A stretch of 64,000 bases of DNA from Vombatus ursinus (taxonomy: Eukaryota > Chordata > Mammalia > Diprotodontia > Vombatidae), in NCBI RefSeq assembly GCF_900497805.2, contig NW_020945064.1, forward strand, positions 10,225,348-10,289,347. The letters are read 5' to 3'. The notes under the pieces are model-generated. The model saw nothing but the letters and a program-made list of their open reading frames with translations, did not search any database and had not been told where the DNA came from. A program made the translations under genes and the position numbers. Positions 24,211-35,208 of this stretch are shown here, piece by piece; the first letter of the stretch is position 1; every line of letters begins with the position of its first letter.

Positions 24211-24474
24211 CACTTAAATTTTTTTAAAATTTATTTTATTTTTAATTTATGAATATACTTTTCAATGAATCAAGACCTTGAGAATAATACAAACGAGTAT
24301 AAATTATGGTCCTTACCCTCAATTCAGTTTGGCGCCAAATACGTGTAAGTTCCTAAAGAGCTCACAATTGATGTAGGGATGAGAAATATAATGATAACAT
24401 TTATATGGAGCTTTATGATTTTCAAAGATGATTATGGCTTACAGAAAAAGTAATTGTTTACATATCAACATGCT

Positions 24475-24695
24475 GTAGTGGGAAAAGCCCCTGAACTTGG
24501 AAATCATAGACTTGGGTGCAAGTCCTAGCTATAACACTAGTTTTGGGACTGTGGTTCTCTGAGACTTGATTTTCTCAATCCATAAAATGGAAATAATAAT
24601 AATTTCACCCTTCAGCTCCTAGGTTATTGCAAGGTAAGTTTTTAACCTTATTGCATGTTAAGTTCTTAATAAATGTTTGTTGATTGACTGACTAT
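24475..24695 (+). mobile_element. MIR/THER1 copy
   Basis: AGTGGGAAAAGCCCCTGAAC, GGGTGCAAGTCCTAGCTATA, CCATAAAATGGAAATAATAA, TTCTTAATAAATGTTTGTTG tail. 24211-24474 is AT-rich with only a faint MIR trace. Confidence 0.78.
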
Positions 24696-24844
24696 AGAAA
24701 GATGAGTTGCTAGTTTCAAAGTTATTATGAGTTACCATTGCTGTCATGTAGTGCTTTAGAGTTTAAAAAGAACATTCCTTCCAAAAAGTGACAGGAGAGG
24801 GGGGTGCAGAGAGAAACAAAGGCAAATAGATAATATGGCCGTAG

Positions 24845-25145
24845 TCCACTACTTAGATCATTAAACTAGAGCTGTGGGAGATCCTAGAGGCCCTCTAAAG
24901 TCACTCCTCAATTTTGTAAATAACCAAACTGTGTCCCAGCGACTTGTCCAAGGTGACCCAGTGGCAGTGAAGGGATTCAAACCCAAGTCTGTCCATTCCA
25001 AGCCCAGCCCTCTTCCGGCTGCACAGTGAGTCTTGGCATGTCAAGTCATTCTGCCTTTACCGGTACCTCCGTTTCTTCCTCTGTGAAGGAAATAGCTCTG
25101 ATTATATTATCTTTAAGGTCTCATCAAGTTCTAAATGCTGAGAGT
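24845..25145 (-). mobile_element. MIR copy followed by a + MIR tail
   Basis: 24845-25030 reversed: AGCTGTGGGAGATCCTAGAG, CAGCGACTTGTCCAAGGTGA, GATTCAAACCCAAGTCTGTC, CTCTTCCGGCTGCAC. 25050-25145 forward: CCGTTTCTTCCTCTGTGAAG, TCTTTAAGGTCTCATC. Confidence 0.65.
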
Positions 25146-25149
25146 CACT

Positions 25150-25753
25150 GCTATTCTTTTATTCAGCATTTTTGGGAAATCGAATGGTGAACGAGTATTA
25201 GCTGTTTGCGTGTTGTTATTTAAAAAATAAATTGATGAAGTTTCCTAGGAGTCATGAGATGGAAACTGAATGATGAATGAGCCACAAATGAGACGTTCAC
25301 TGTCTGAACAGCTTCAGGATTTCCACAGGTTTCCACTAGTACAATCAAGGCAAGCACACTTCCTGCAGATTGCTCCAGATTTGTCTATGGTACAGAAAAG
25401 AAAGAAAAAAGACAGACAAGGAAAACACAGTATGCTCCCACCGTGGATCAGAGCCCAACGGCTGTTATCAAGCCGCTATCAGGCGCCTGTTGGGAGGCTT
25501 ATGGTGAACCTGTGAAGGCTTGGCACTTTAGCAGTTCACATCAACAGTGGATTTGATTACTTTGGGTCATGGAAATGAGGGACTGCCAAGAGAGGAAAAT
25601 ATTGCTCCGTTTGAGTCATGTTCTTCCCTCCAAAAGAGAGGCTAAGACGAGCGGCCCCTTTGCAAATAACTTTCAGGAATAAATTTTAAATTCCTCTTAT
25701 CCAGGTGATAGCAGAGAGTTTTGGCAAACAAGATAAAGATTCCCCTTACCTGA
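25150..25753. other. No recognised feature
   Basis: An 81-codon frame (25270-25515, +) has no recognisable domain. Nothing else seen. Confidence 0.4.
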
Positions 25754-26112
<359 letters not shown>

Positions 26113-26139
26113 CTCCCTGCTGATGTTATTGCTTAAAGA

Positions 26140-26440
26140 GACTTAAGGAGGCAGTATGTTATAGTAGAAAGAACAGTGCATTGGAGCCAGAGAACCTGGT
26201 TTCGAATTCTAGGTCTGCTACTTATTCCCCGTGCGATCTTGTACAAACCCTTTACTTTCTCTTCCTTTGGTCAGAGTCTCCTCATCTGTAAAACAGAAAC
26301 ATTAGATGAGATGATCACTAAAATTACTTCCACATCTTTGATCTCATATTACCCAACTCACCCAGGCTGTTGTGAGCAAAAAATAAGATAATGTATGTAA
26401 GGTGCTTTGTAAGCCTTAAAAAGCACTATAGAAAGATCAG
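26140..26440 (+). mobile_element. MIR/THER1, near full length
   Basis: Head intact: GGCAGTATGTTATAGTAGAA, TTGGAGCCAGAGAACCTGGT, TTCGAATTCTAGGTCTGCTA. Core: TCTCCTCATCTGTAAAACAG. Tail: GTAAGGTGCTTTGTAAGCC. One of the best preserved MIR copies here. Confidence 0.88.
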
Positions 26441-26824
26441 ATGGTTTTATGTTGTAGGGGAGAGGTTGCAAACATGAAGTTTGCACTGATGAGAAACTTC
26501 TCTGAAAGTCACTGGTGCAAGTAACCTCAAGAAAGACTGAGTATTAGGGAACAACATTTGCCTCCTTCATGGGGTGAATTGAAGGGAGCCAGATGCCAGG
26601 ATTTCTCTTAACGAAGAGTCAAGCCTTTCATTCCATCATATTCTAAGGTAGAAATGAAGAGGTCTTCAGGAAACAGCAATGAGGCCACCATTGTGCCATC
26701 TACAAGACTGGGTTTACAAGATGGTGGAGGGAAAAGATGTGACAAGACTGATTGGGTTTTAGAGGCAGTGAGGGATCATCTAAGCTTCTAAGTTTTTCAC
26801 CGTAATTCTAGTACAGCTGAGGCT
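26441..26824. other. No recognised feature
   Basis: Nothing identified. Confidence 0.45.
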
Positions 26825-26995
26825 CTCAGGAATCTTCCTTATTCTGTGAGATCCAGCTCACAAATGTCATCTGCATGAAGTCATCTTTGATCTCCCTATT
26901 TCGAAGTAGTCCCTCCTTCACTTTATGCCATGGCACTTTGAAATACTCTTGTACACTTATGATATGCTAGTTTGCATTATAGTTCACTATATATG
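26825..26995 (+). mobile_element. L2 3' region fragment
   Basis: CTCACAAATGTCATCTGCAT, AAGTCATCTTTGATCTCCCT, TAGTCCCTCCTTCACTTTAT follow the forward L2 3' UTR order. Confidence 0.6.
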
Positions 26996-26999
26996 TAAG

Positions 27000-27140
27000 G
27001 TCATGAATTTATGACTGGAAGGAACCTTAAAGGTTATTTAATCCAACCTAACAGCATATTCCCCTGCAATACAACTGACAAGTGACCATCCATCCTTTGT
27101 TTGAAGGTAACTGAGGATAGGATATTCACTGCCCCGGTGG
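27000..27140 (-). mobile_element. L3/CR1-like 3' fragment
   Basis: GACTGGAAGGAACCTTAAAG, ATCCAACC, GTGACCATCCATCCTTTGTT, TGAAGGTAACTGAGG, ATTCACTGCCCCGGTGG: resembles the CR1/L3 end in which 'vertical' Leu-rich text about small crowded words is conserved in amniotes. Orientation tentative. Confidence 0.4.
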
Positions 27141-27620
27141 CATGTAGCTTATTTCACTTTAAGATAGCTCACACACTTAACTATATTATAAGACATCATA
27201 ATAGGTTCTATGAGAGATGCAAATTAAATGCTCTTTGAGATCTCAGATAAAGATACTTTTTGACTGGGTGGCTGTTTCTTCCACTTTTTGCTTGAAGTAT
27301 CATGTTATCTACTTGATTTGCTCAAGGAAGCCTTACAAGGAGGAGCTAAGGGCTGCAGGTCAGAGGCCCTTCCTTCTCTCTTCCCCTAGAAATAGGAAGT
27401 TCTGATACCTTTGCACATATTATGACTTCATGTCATGTCAACATATGTCAACATTACCATTTCCTTTTTCTGTCAAGGGACATATGACAGAGAAAGTGAT
27501 TTCAGGCAAGGAAGGAGTAGATAAATCCACAGTTGGGATACCCTCTGTGGTATGGTATATCTCAGCCATCTTTTTCTGAGCCGCAGGGAGGTCTCTGGGG
27601 CAAAATCACGATGACTCAAT
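27141..27620. other. No recognised feature
   Basis: Nothing identified. A 62-codon frame at 27217 is not supported as a gene. Confidence 0.4.
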
Positions 27621-27624
27621 TAGC

Positions 27625-28210
27625 AAACAAACATGATTTAGGAGGCCTGGACTTTAGTCCTTTCACTGCTACTACCTAGCTGTCGGATCTTGGGATGGTC
27701 ACCCTTTTCTAGATCTCAATTTCCTCATATGTGAAAGTATGATGTAAAGTAAAGAGTGCTGGGCTTGAGTCAAATGTTGTTGTTCAGTTGTGTTCAACTC
27801 TCCATGACCCCATTTCTTTGCAAAGACACTGGAGTGGTTTGCCATTTCCTTCTCCAGCTCATTTTACAGATGAGGAAACTGAGGCAAATAGGGTTAAGTG
27901 ACCTGCCAAGGGTCACACAGCTAGAGAGTGTTGGAGGTTAAATTTGAACTCAAGAAGATAAGTCTTCCTGACTCCAGACCAGGCTCTCTATCCACTGTGC
28001 CACCTAGTTGACCCTGAGTCAGATGGCCTGAGATGAAATCCTGTCTCTAATATTTATTATTTGTGAAATCTTGGCTGGGTCATTTAACCTTGTTGAGTCT
28101 TGGTGTCCTCATCTGTAATATAGGAATAATAACACTTGCAATTGCCCATTGTATTGGGATATTGCAAGGAAAGAGCTTTATAACCTTAAAATGCAATCTA
28201 GTATTTGTAC
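27625..28210 (+). mobile_element. Two MIR copies in tandem, second split by MAR1
   Basis: First copy 27625-27745 (ACTACCTAGCTGTCGGATCT, TCTCAATTTCCTCATATGTG). Second begins AGAGTGCTGGGCTTGAGTCA at ~27751, is interrupted at 27777-28014, and resumes with GATGGCCTGAGATGAAATCC and CCTCATCTGTAATATAGGAA. Confidence 0.75.
27777..28014 (-). mobile_element. MAR1-type SINE inside a MIR
   Basis: Flanked by TGAGTCAAATG (27766-27776) and TGAGTCAGATG (28015-28025), an 11-bp duplication with one mismatch. Body is typical: ACCCCATTTCTTTGCAAAGA (a few bases lost against the usual TTTGGGGTTTTCTT), TTTTACAGATGAGGAAACTG, CACACAGCTAGAGAGTGTTG, CCACTGTGCCACCTAGTTGA. Confidence 0.93.
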
Positions 28211-28224
28211 AGTTATGTTTCTAC

Positions 28225-28470
28225 AGAATACTTTCACAGGCATTATCTCATTAGATTTTCCCAATAGTTCTATGAGGTAGATAGCACAAATTTTATTATC
28301 CCCATTTTATAGATGAAGAAATAGGCAAAATGACTTTGTCTAGGTGACCAACTCTGAATATTTTTTTAAATCCCAAATTTATGTTTCTATGACTTGCTTG
28401 AGATCACTCAGCTTGTGAGCACACAACTGGGACTGAAATCCCAATCTTCTGAACTCTTAATTTTCGTTTA
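28225..28470 (-). mobile_element. MIR copy
   Basis: ACTTTCACAGGCATTATCTC, ATTATCCCCATTTTATAGAT, AACTGGGACTGAAATCCCAA. A short TTTTTTTAAATCCC stretch breaks the middle. Confidence 0.72.
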
Positions 28471-28944
28471 TTTCCACTACACCGAGATAGTTACTGCCTG
28501 CCCCTGATAGCCAGTCATCTGGCTCTTGCTTAGAGAATTGCTACAGATGTCGCTGGTTCTAACCTGGGATTAGCCACCAGGAATCCATTCTAGGACTTAA
28601 GGAGTTCACTCCAGTTCTGTGATATGCAGAACTCTTAAACTGAGGTCATCTCTATAGAGCCACAATGTCAAATGAGTCATATGTTAGTGAATGTCTAACA
28701 GTCAAATACTCCAATGAGTGGTGGTAATCCTGCTAATGACTGATTGATAGATAAAGCAAATAATAAGTGCCAGGTCCATAGTAATGCAGTTTGCCACCCA
28801 TCCACACTTGTTCATCATGTCCAAGTCTTCTCAGATGTTTGCTAACAGGAATTCACCCAACACACTATTGAAGGGGTGGGGGTTGGGCACAAACTGGGTC
28901 TTCTTGCTTTTTCCAAATAGCAGAATGCAAACAGAGCACATGGG
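28471..28944. other. No recognised feature
   Basis: Nothing identified. Confidence 0.45.
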
Positions 28945-29455
28945 CTATCCATTTGTTATTGAGCACTGGATCTAGAGTTAGGAAGTTTGTTGTTGTTTCT
29001 GAGTCATTTTCAGTTATGCCTGACTCTTCGTGACCCCATTTGGGGTTTTTTTGGCAAAGATACTGAAGTAGTTTGCCATTTCCTTCTTAAGTTCATTTTA
29101 CAGATGAGGAAACTGAGGCAAACAGTTACGGGACTTGCCCAGGGTCACACAGCTAATAAGTGTCTGGGGCCAGATTTGAACTCACAAAGATGAGTCTTCC
29201 TGATTTCAGACAGGACACTCAATCCACTGTGCCACCTAGCTGCTCTAGAGTTAGAAAGACCTGAGTTCAAATTTGACCTCAGACACTTAATAGCTATGTG
29301 ATCCTGGGCAAATCACTTACCTTTATTTACCTTAGTTTTCTCAACAGTAAAATGGGGATGATAGAAGCACCTACCTCCCTGGGTGTTGTGAAGACCAAAT
29401 GAGAAAATATTCATAAAGTGCCTGGTACATAGTATGCACTTAATAATGTTTCTTC
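28945..29455 (+). mobile_element. MIR/THER1 split by a MAR1 copy
   Basis: The head lies at 28955-28985 and the body resumes at 29259: CCTGAGTTCAAATTTGACCT, GTGATCCTGGGCAAATCACT, AGTAAAATGGGGATGATAGA, CCTGGTACATAGTATGCACT. Confidence 0.8.
28986..29243 (-). mobile_element. MAR1-type SINE inside a MIR
   Basis: Target duplication TCTAGAGTTAGGAAG (28971-28985) and TCTAGAGTTAGAAAG (29244-29258), one mismatch in 15 bp. All MAR1 landmarks are present from the RTE-like end to CCACTGTGCCACCTAGCTGC. Confidence 0.94.
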
Positions 29456-29649
29456 CCTTCCCTTATCTAGAACAGTGCATCTTTTCATTCATCTGTTCCC
29501 TTGATGACATCCATTATTCCGTGTCTCCTTTATGATCTCTCATTTGTAATGCCTTGCAGCATGCTCATACCCACCATTAACACCTCCATTGTCCATGGAG
29601 TATCAGTTTCAGTTCTTGAGAGAGGAGAGTACCAGCCATACATAACAAA

Positions 29650-29855
29650 CTCTAGGAGAATCTTGATATTCACCTGGCACACAGTAGGCACTCAACAAAT
29701 GTTTATTAATTGATTGATTATTAATTAACGGAACTGTCTAAGGGCTTTGAGATGAGAGATTGTGCTGTGTTTCATCTTTGTGCTTCCAATGCCTAGAGGG
29801 GTCCTTGTGTGGAGCAGAAGTTTAATAAATATTTACTTAACGAATGAAACATAAA
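29650..29855 (+). mobile_element. Two L2 3' termini
   Basis: CACCTGGCACACAGTAGGCA + CTCAACAAATGTTTATTAAT (29670-29725), then CTTCCAATGCCTAGAGG ... TTTAATAAATATTTACTTAA (29785-29850). The second may be a separate insertion. Confidence 0.65.
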
Positions 29856-29929
29856 CACTTTTTCTAGGTGTATAAACTCTGTATAAATGTTAAATAATAA
29901 GAGAGTAGATCATATTTTTTACTGCCTCT

Positions 29930-30690
29930 TTCTGTCTTAAAAAGAATACATTTCTAAATACATGGTTTGTAAAACTTTATTCCCTCCCCCCACTGAGATC
30001 CTTAGAATGAAAATTCCTTTTTATTGTGATCCTGGGGATCCCTGGACAGTTTTAATTGTCCCACCTTTCTCCACAACTTAAATACTGACAAATGAAAGTG
30101 CTCTAAATTTAGAGTACCTGACATTCATTTTCATTACAATTTACATAACAATGCAGAGATGTTTTCCCAGGGAGGCATTTCACAGTCCATTAAAGTAATG
30201 AATCTGGGAACGAGCCTGCAACCAAGGTGAGGACCCCCTGATGGAGTAAATTCCAGAGCCATCTGCTGCTTTCACATGCTGGGAGGTGCCACTCAGAGAT
30301 CTAAACCCCTGACAAATGCCCCACTGGAGAATGAATGAAGCCCAGGAGGTGAGATTCACAGGGGTTAATTAGCTCAGGAGGATGCCACCACTCTGAGTTG
30401 CCTACCATTTTTTTTTAGTTCTGACACTCCAGCAGCCAATGGGCCCACACCCCCAACCCAAATGTCAGCATTTTAACACTTTTGCAACATATGTAAAAGT
30501 GTGCTTGCTTCTAACTCCTGTGGGTACAAGAGGAAGTGCCTGCTGCCGTGTTCTGTTTCTGTTTTCATAGCAAAAGGTTAGAATGAGAGGCATTTTAATA
30601 GGTGAAATGAGCAACTAGATGAAAATAAGAGTTTGCTATTAGAAGTAAAAATAGGAAGCATGCTGATGTAGATAATAAGAGCAGAGAATT
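29930..30690. other. Repeat-poor stretch, possible conserved noncoding DNA
   Basis: No SINE or LINE recognised over ~760 bp. Carries TAATTAGCTC (30365 region), CATAACAATGC and AATTTACAT words typical of homeodomain and SOX sites. No open frame of note. Function is inference only. Confidence 0.3.
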
Positions 30691-30880
30691 ACAGAAAGTG
30701 TGTAACAAGCGTGGATTTCAAAGACTATTTGGTCCAACTCTGTCCTTTTACAGAGGAGGAAACCGAGTCACAGAGAAGGAATGAGACTTGCCCCAAGGTG
30801 GCACACAGTCTTAGAAGCAGAGCCAGGACCAAAACCCCATGTCCAGACTCCCAACTGGGTATCTTGGCTGTCTCATACAA
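30691..30880 (-). mobile_element. MIR-type copy
   Basis: TTTGGTCCAACTCTGTCCTT, TTACAGAGGAGGAAACCGAG, AGAAGCAGAGCCAGGACCAA. Confidence 0.72.
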
Positions 30881-31049
30881 ACAATTATCCAGGTCGTCTC
30901 CAATTCAGGAGTAAGTTGAATTTCTAACATTCTTCTACAAACCGGTTGTTTGGAATTACCACTTCAGTAAACAAGACATGAACTCGAGAATCCATGTTAT
31001 CCTTCCCACTCGTCCTTGGACCACATCAAGATATTTGATCCTTGCTAAA

Positions 31050-31325
31050 AGGTGGCTAGCTGGCATAGTCGATCGAGTGCTGGCCTGGGAGTCAGCTCAG
31101 ACACTGACCAGCTATATGATTTTGTTTGGGCAAGTCGTTTGACTTCTCACAGCCTTAATTTCCTCATCTGCAAGATGGGGATAATAATAATACCTACTTC
31201 TCAGGGTTGTTGTGGGGATCAAACGAAATAATAACTGTGTAACATCCTTAGCACAGTGCCCAGTACATAATAAGTGCTACAGAAATGTTAGTTATTATTA
31301 TTGTCATTGTGGTTGTTATCGTCCT
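31050..31325 (+). mobile_element. MIR/THER1, full length
   Basis: tRNA-like head GTGGCTAGCTGGCATAGTCG, ATCGAGTGCTGGCCTGGGAG; core GGGCAAGTCGTTTGACTTCT, CCTCATCTGCAAGATGGGGA; tail CAGTGCCCAGTACATAATAA. Confidence 0.88.
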
Positions 31326-31429
31326 ACCCCTGGAGATCTCCCAAAGTGACCATTGGGTACAGGGCATTTATCGTGAAGATATTACTGAGACATGAGTAAG
31401 ACAATGATGGTGACAACCACGATGATATC

Positions 31430-31951
31430 AACAATTACTACTAAGGTTAATGATGATAACTGCTCACCATACTCCCACGAAGTAGGAAGGGATTATTATC
31501 TCCCCTACCTTCATTTTTCAGATGAGGAAACTGAGGCTCAGAGAGGGGAAGATATTAATGCCTGCTAGGCAAGTTACCTCACCTCCCGAGCTTATTTCCT
31601 CATCTAGAAAAGGGACATAATAACATCTGTACTGCCTACCTTACAAAGATGCTGGGGAAAGATGCTGGTAAAAAGGAAATATGAGGGATGATGATGGTGA
31701 TGAATGGGAGACAGTGGGAGATGTAGACAGAGGACTAGATTGAAGGTCAGGAAAGCCTAGGTTCAAGTATTAGCTAAAAGATCATGGGCAAGTCACAAAA
31801 GTTCTCCATGTTCTAGGCAACTCTATAAGAAGTAAATTATGTACCAGTTACTGATCTGCATTGGTGGAGGGAGTTTCCATATTGGGAGTTCTTCATATGA
31901 ATGAAAGCACAGTTTTAGACCAAAATAATGATTTGGATGATAATAATGGCA

Positions 31952-31986
<35 letters not shown>

Positions 31987-32035
31987 ATCATTCAAAGTCG
32001 CACAGCTAGTAAACAGCTGAATCGTACAACTCCTT
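31430..32035. mobile_element. Cluster of MIR pieces with a (GAT)n
   Basis: 31430-31555 reversed (TTCAGATGAGGAAACTGAGG). 31560-31680 forward (GGCAAGTTACCTCACCTCCC). 31700-31830 forward (GGACTAGATTGAAGGTCAGG, GATCATGGGCAAGTCAC). Then eleven GAT units at 31954-31986 and a reversed piece CAAAGTCGCACAGCTAGTAA. Confidence 0.7.
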
Positions 32036-32079
32036 AATTAAAGTTAGCATGCCAGAACCTTTTAAATGACTGCCCTGAC

Positions 32080-32870
32080 TCTTGACTTTAGATCAAAATC
32101 CACCAGGATTTTAAAACTGCCATTATTTAATTATATGCAATAAATTATCATGGTACTCTTAATTAACAATGGCCATCACTTCACAATGGTGGTGAGAAGT
32201 TCAAAAAGCATGTTACCTGATCTCTTTCCTCCGGCTTGAGAAATGCCCAAGGAATGTGTTTGCCCTTCATGCACTTCCCTGGGACTTGGAAGCAGAGACT
32301 CAGATACAGATCCTTCTCTTTCTGCCAGTGTAGATAAATCAGCTCATTACTAACTTATGATCCCTACTCTGCCCCGCCCCCGTTCCCGTGGCATTGAGAA
32401 GTGATTACAGAGCAGTGGCTATATTTCAAATAGTAATTAATTGGTGACAGGGCCGTGGGGTACATTCTTACCTCTAGGAGAGAGGATAGCATGTGCATAA
32501 ATCTGTGCTTACAGAGGTGAGAATCACCCACTGTATTGTTTTCTTTTAATTTTTCTCTGGAAGGAAAACAATCCCCCTGGGCAGACCTGGACAGTGAAGA
32601 TGCCTCCATGAGCTCATTAGCTCAGCATTTGCTGCATCACTGGCCACTGCCATCTAAAACACCAACATTCACAGCCACTTTAACAGCCTTGGGGGTGTTG
32701 GGACCGAAGCTAATTAGCCATGTTCTCAATTTATTAAAATCATAAATATTATGTTTGCAGGAAGAGTGGGAGTTAGAAGGGGGAACGAGATCCTCTAGCT
32801 GACTAAACTTTCCATTATCCAGGTACCTTAGCTCACGTTGTGACAGCTTGGGTAGAAAGGAAATAGGTTT
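32080..32870. other. Repeat-poor stretch, possible enhancer-like element
   Basis: About 790 bp with no recognised repeat. Dense candidate sites: TTTAATTATATGCAATAAAT, CTTAATTAACAATGGCC, AGTAATTAATTGG, AGCTAATTAGCCATG. These are homeodomain (TAATTA), POU-like and SOX (ACAATGG) words. The two overlapping short frames (32364-32609 -, 32536-32745 +) do not look coding. Regulatory role is a guess from motif density. Confidence 0.35.
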
Positions 32871-32879
32871 CAGTGGGTA

Positions 32880-32985
32880 CTCGTGAACCACGAGTTAGGA
32901 AGCCTCTGGTTCACCTTCAGCTCAGCTCTGACACATTAACTGTGGGACCTTGGACAAGTGATCCCATCTCCCCCAAGGCATGAAA
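32880..32985 (+). mobile_element. MIR fragment
   Basis: CACGAGTTAGGAAGCCTCTG, CTGTGGGACCTTGGACAAGT. Confidence 0.6.
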
Positions 32986-33094
32986 AGAGAAAACTAGGCT
33001 GAGTAGATCATTTGTTCTCAGCCTCTCTATGTGGTCAGGAGGGATGGGTATTTAAATGGCCATTTGTTTTTCACATGGGGACTCCAAAGTCCAA

Positions 33095-33480
33095 TGAGGA
33101 TAATCCATTCATCCATCAATCAATAACCAATCAACAACTATTTTCTAAGTGCCTACTGTGTTCCAGGCACTATACCAGTGGATACCAGTACAAAGAATGA
33201 AACAATCCCTGCTCAGAAGCAGTTTACATTCTAATGAAGGAAACAACTAGTATGTATACAAATGTATGTACCATAAGTTTAACATTTACATGTAATATGT
33301 GTATACTTATATATGTTAGTTAAATATATGATAATCTGGGAGGAAGGGTCCTAGCAATTGGGGGAACCAGGAAAGGCTTCATGTAGAAGATGGCGCCTGG
33401 GCTGTATCTTAAAGGAAGACAGGGATTCTTAGCAGTGGAGGTAAGCATAGAGTGCATTCCAGGTTAAGTGATGCAGTCAT
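33095..33480 (-). mobile_element. L2 3' region
   Basis: CAATAACCAATCAACAACTA, AAGTGCCTACTGTGTTCCAG, AAACAATCCCTGCTCAGAAG, AGGAAAGGCTTCATGTAGAA, ATAGAGTGCATTCCAGG. Confidence 0.85.
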
Positions 33481-33484
33481 ATGG

Positions 33485-33925
33485 ATCATAGAATTTAAAG
33501 CACTTGGAGATAATCTAATCGAACTCTTTCATTTTACTGAGACCCAAGGAAGTTAAGGGACTTACCCAAAGTCACACAGCTAGGAAATAGTAGCATGGGG
33601 GATTTGAACTCAGGTTCCCTGACTCCTAGTTCAGGGCTTTTGAAACTACATGATGCTGTTTCAATAATAAGAATACTAATGATGATGATCATTTATGCTT
33701 CTATAGCATTCTACAATATACCAAGCTCTCTCCTTACAGCAACCTTGTGAGGGAGGCAGTGCAAACATTATTATTCCTAGATGTGAAGAGTGAGGTATGG
33801 AAAGAGGAATGTCCATGAAGCATCACGTTTATTGATATTGCTAGTGAGCATCAGGAGCAGGGTTCAAACCTCGGACCCCTGATTCCCAAGTCATCATTTT
33901 CCCACTGTGCTACCTCTGCTTCTCA
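33485..33925 (-). mobile_element. Two MIR copies, both reversed
   Basis: 33485-33660: CACTTGGAGATAATCTAATC, CAAAGTCACACAGCTAGGAA, GGATTTGAACTCAGGTTCCC. 33661-33925: GATCATTTATGCTTCTATAG, GAGGGAGGCAGTGCAAACAT, AGGGTTCAAACCTCGGACCC, CCCACTGTGCTACC. Confidence 0.8.
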
Positions 33926-34175
33926 CCTGGTCATTGCCTTATGGATGCCCAATTGGAGAGCTGAGACTCAAAGTCTTAGGTCCTAAAGGCAAGCCCGTTT
34001 CTCTTTCCACAGCATTCTCTCTACATGTGTTTGTCACTATTTACTACTGTCAAAAAAATTCCAGCCCACATTTTACCTTCTGCACTCTGATAACTGAGCT
34101 CGAGTGAATTATTTGAAGTCCAAAAGCACTGATCAATTACCAGACTGTGTTCTTGAGCTAGACGAGAGGCTGGGA

Positions 34176-34435
34176 TTTGTTGTTCAGTGGTTTCAGTCAT
34201 GTCTGACTCTTTGTCACCCCATTTGGAGTTTTCTTGCCAAAAATACTAGAGTGGTTTGCCATTTCCTTCTCCAGATCATTTTACAGATGAAGAACTGAAG
34301 CTTCAGTTCTTCATCTGTAAAATGATCTCACCCACAGTCACACAGCTAATAATTGTCTGAAGCTGGATTTGAACTCATGAAGATGAGTCACCATGACTCC
34401 CTGGCCAGCATTCTATCCACTGTGCCACCTAGTTG
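34176..34435 (-). mobile_element. MAR1-type SINE with internal palindrome
   Basis: Starts TTGTTGTTCAGTGGTTTCAG and ends CCACTGTGCCACCTAGTTGC. The middle is abnormal: where other copies read GAGGAAACTGAGGCAAACAG and then the GTTAAGTGACTTGCCCAGGG block, this one carries a mirror copy of the preceding segment. Confidence 0.9.
34273..34328. repeat. Perfect 56-bp palindrome, no spacer
   Basis: AGATCATTTTACAGATGAAG ... to the centre GAAG|CTTC at 34300/34301, followed by the exact reverse complement. All 28 base pairs match. Lies wholly in the MAR1 copy. Confidence 0.98.
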
Positions 34436-34511
34436 CAGGCTTATGAAAACACAAATGAAGTAACCTGGAGCCCATAGCCATCATTGGAAGAGAATGAACC
34501 TGCTATCCTCA

Positions 34512-34556
34512 CCACCACCACCACCATCACCACCACCACCACCACTACCACCACCA
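34512..34556. repeat. (CCA)n microsatellite
   Basis: About 15 ACC units with ATC and ACT interruptions. Encodes the Thr run of the candidate pseudogene in frame. Confidence 0.93.
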
Positions 34557-35056
34557 AAAAACTGAACAATTGTCATTGATGGGTAGATAAGCCTAAGAAT
34601 CTCAGAATTACTGGTGCTCCTTCTAACTTAATACCCATAACTATTATCCAGGCGAGCAGCTACTGTGGAGAAAGACAGCCATCCCCCACAATTTCCATCC
34701 ATAGGCAGCAGGTAAGCCAGCCTAGCTAAAGTATCAAGGCATCACAGGAGACTGGAGGTGGTGCATACCAGGGAAATCAAACCACCGTCAACACCACTAC
34801 CTCCCCTCTGACCCAGATGGAGATAGCCCAAGAGTCCTGGAAATAACAGTGACCCCTAGGCTACTAGCCCTTTTCCAGCTCAGCCTCCATGGTCATCGTC
34901 CAAAGAAGCAACCCCTATGGAGGATGAGACTTGGCAACTATTTCTGCAAGATCTGTAGTTCCTGTCTCCTCAGTGATAACAACTACTGAAGACCCAGAAA
35001 AGGAAGGTCTCTTACCAGAGTCACTGGCAAATGATTCAATATTAGAAATGGTTTGG

Positions 35057-35208
35057 GGGCAGCTAGGTGGCACAGTGGATAGAGCACCAGCCCTGAAGTC
35101 AGGAGAACCTGAGTTCAAATACAGCCTCAGACCAAACACTTGACACTCACTAGCTGTGTGACCTTGGGCAAATCACTTACCCCAATTGCCTAAAAAAAAA
35201 AAAAAGAA
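35057..35208 (+). mobile_element. WSINE1/SINE1-type tRNA SINE
   Basis: Flanked by AGAAATGGTTTGG (35044-35056) and AGAAATGATTTGG (35209-35221), one mismatch in 13. Head GGCAGCTAGGTGGCACAGTG, B-box-like GAGTTCAAATAC, end CCCCAATTGCC plus an A-tail. It lacks the RTE-like tail of MAR1; the A-tail suggests L1 mobilisation. Confidence 0.93.

Noticed and set aside
31954-31986. Regular GAT repeat as a possible CRISPR-like or coding Asp-rich tract
   Set aside because: Simple trinucleotide microsatellite with no spacers and no coding context.
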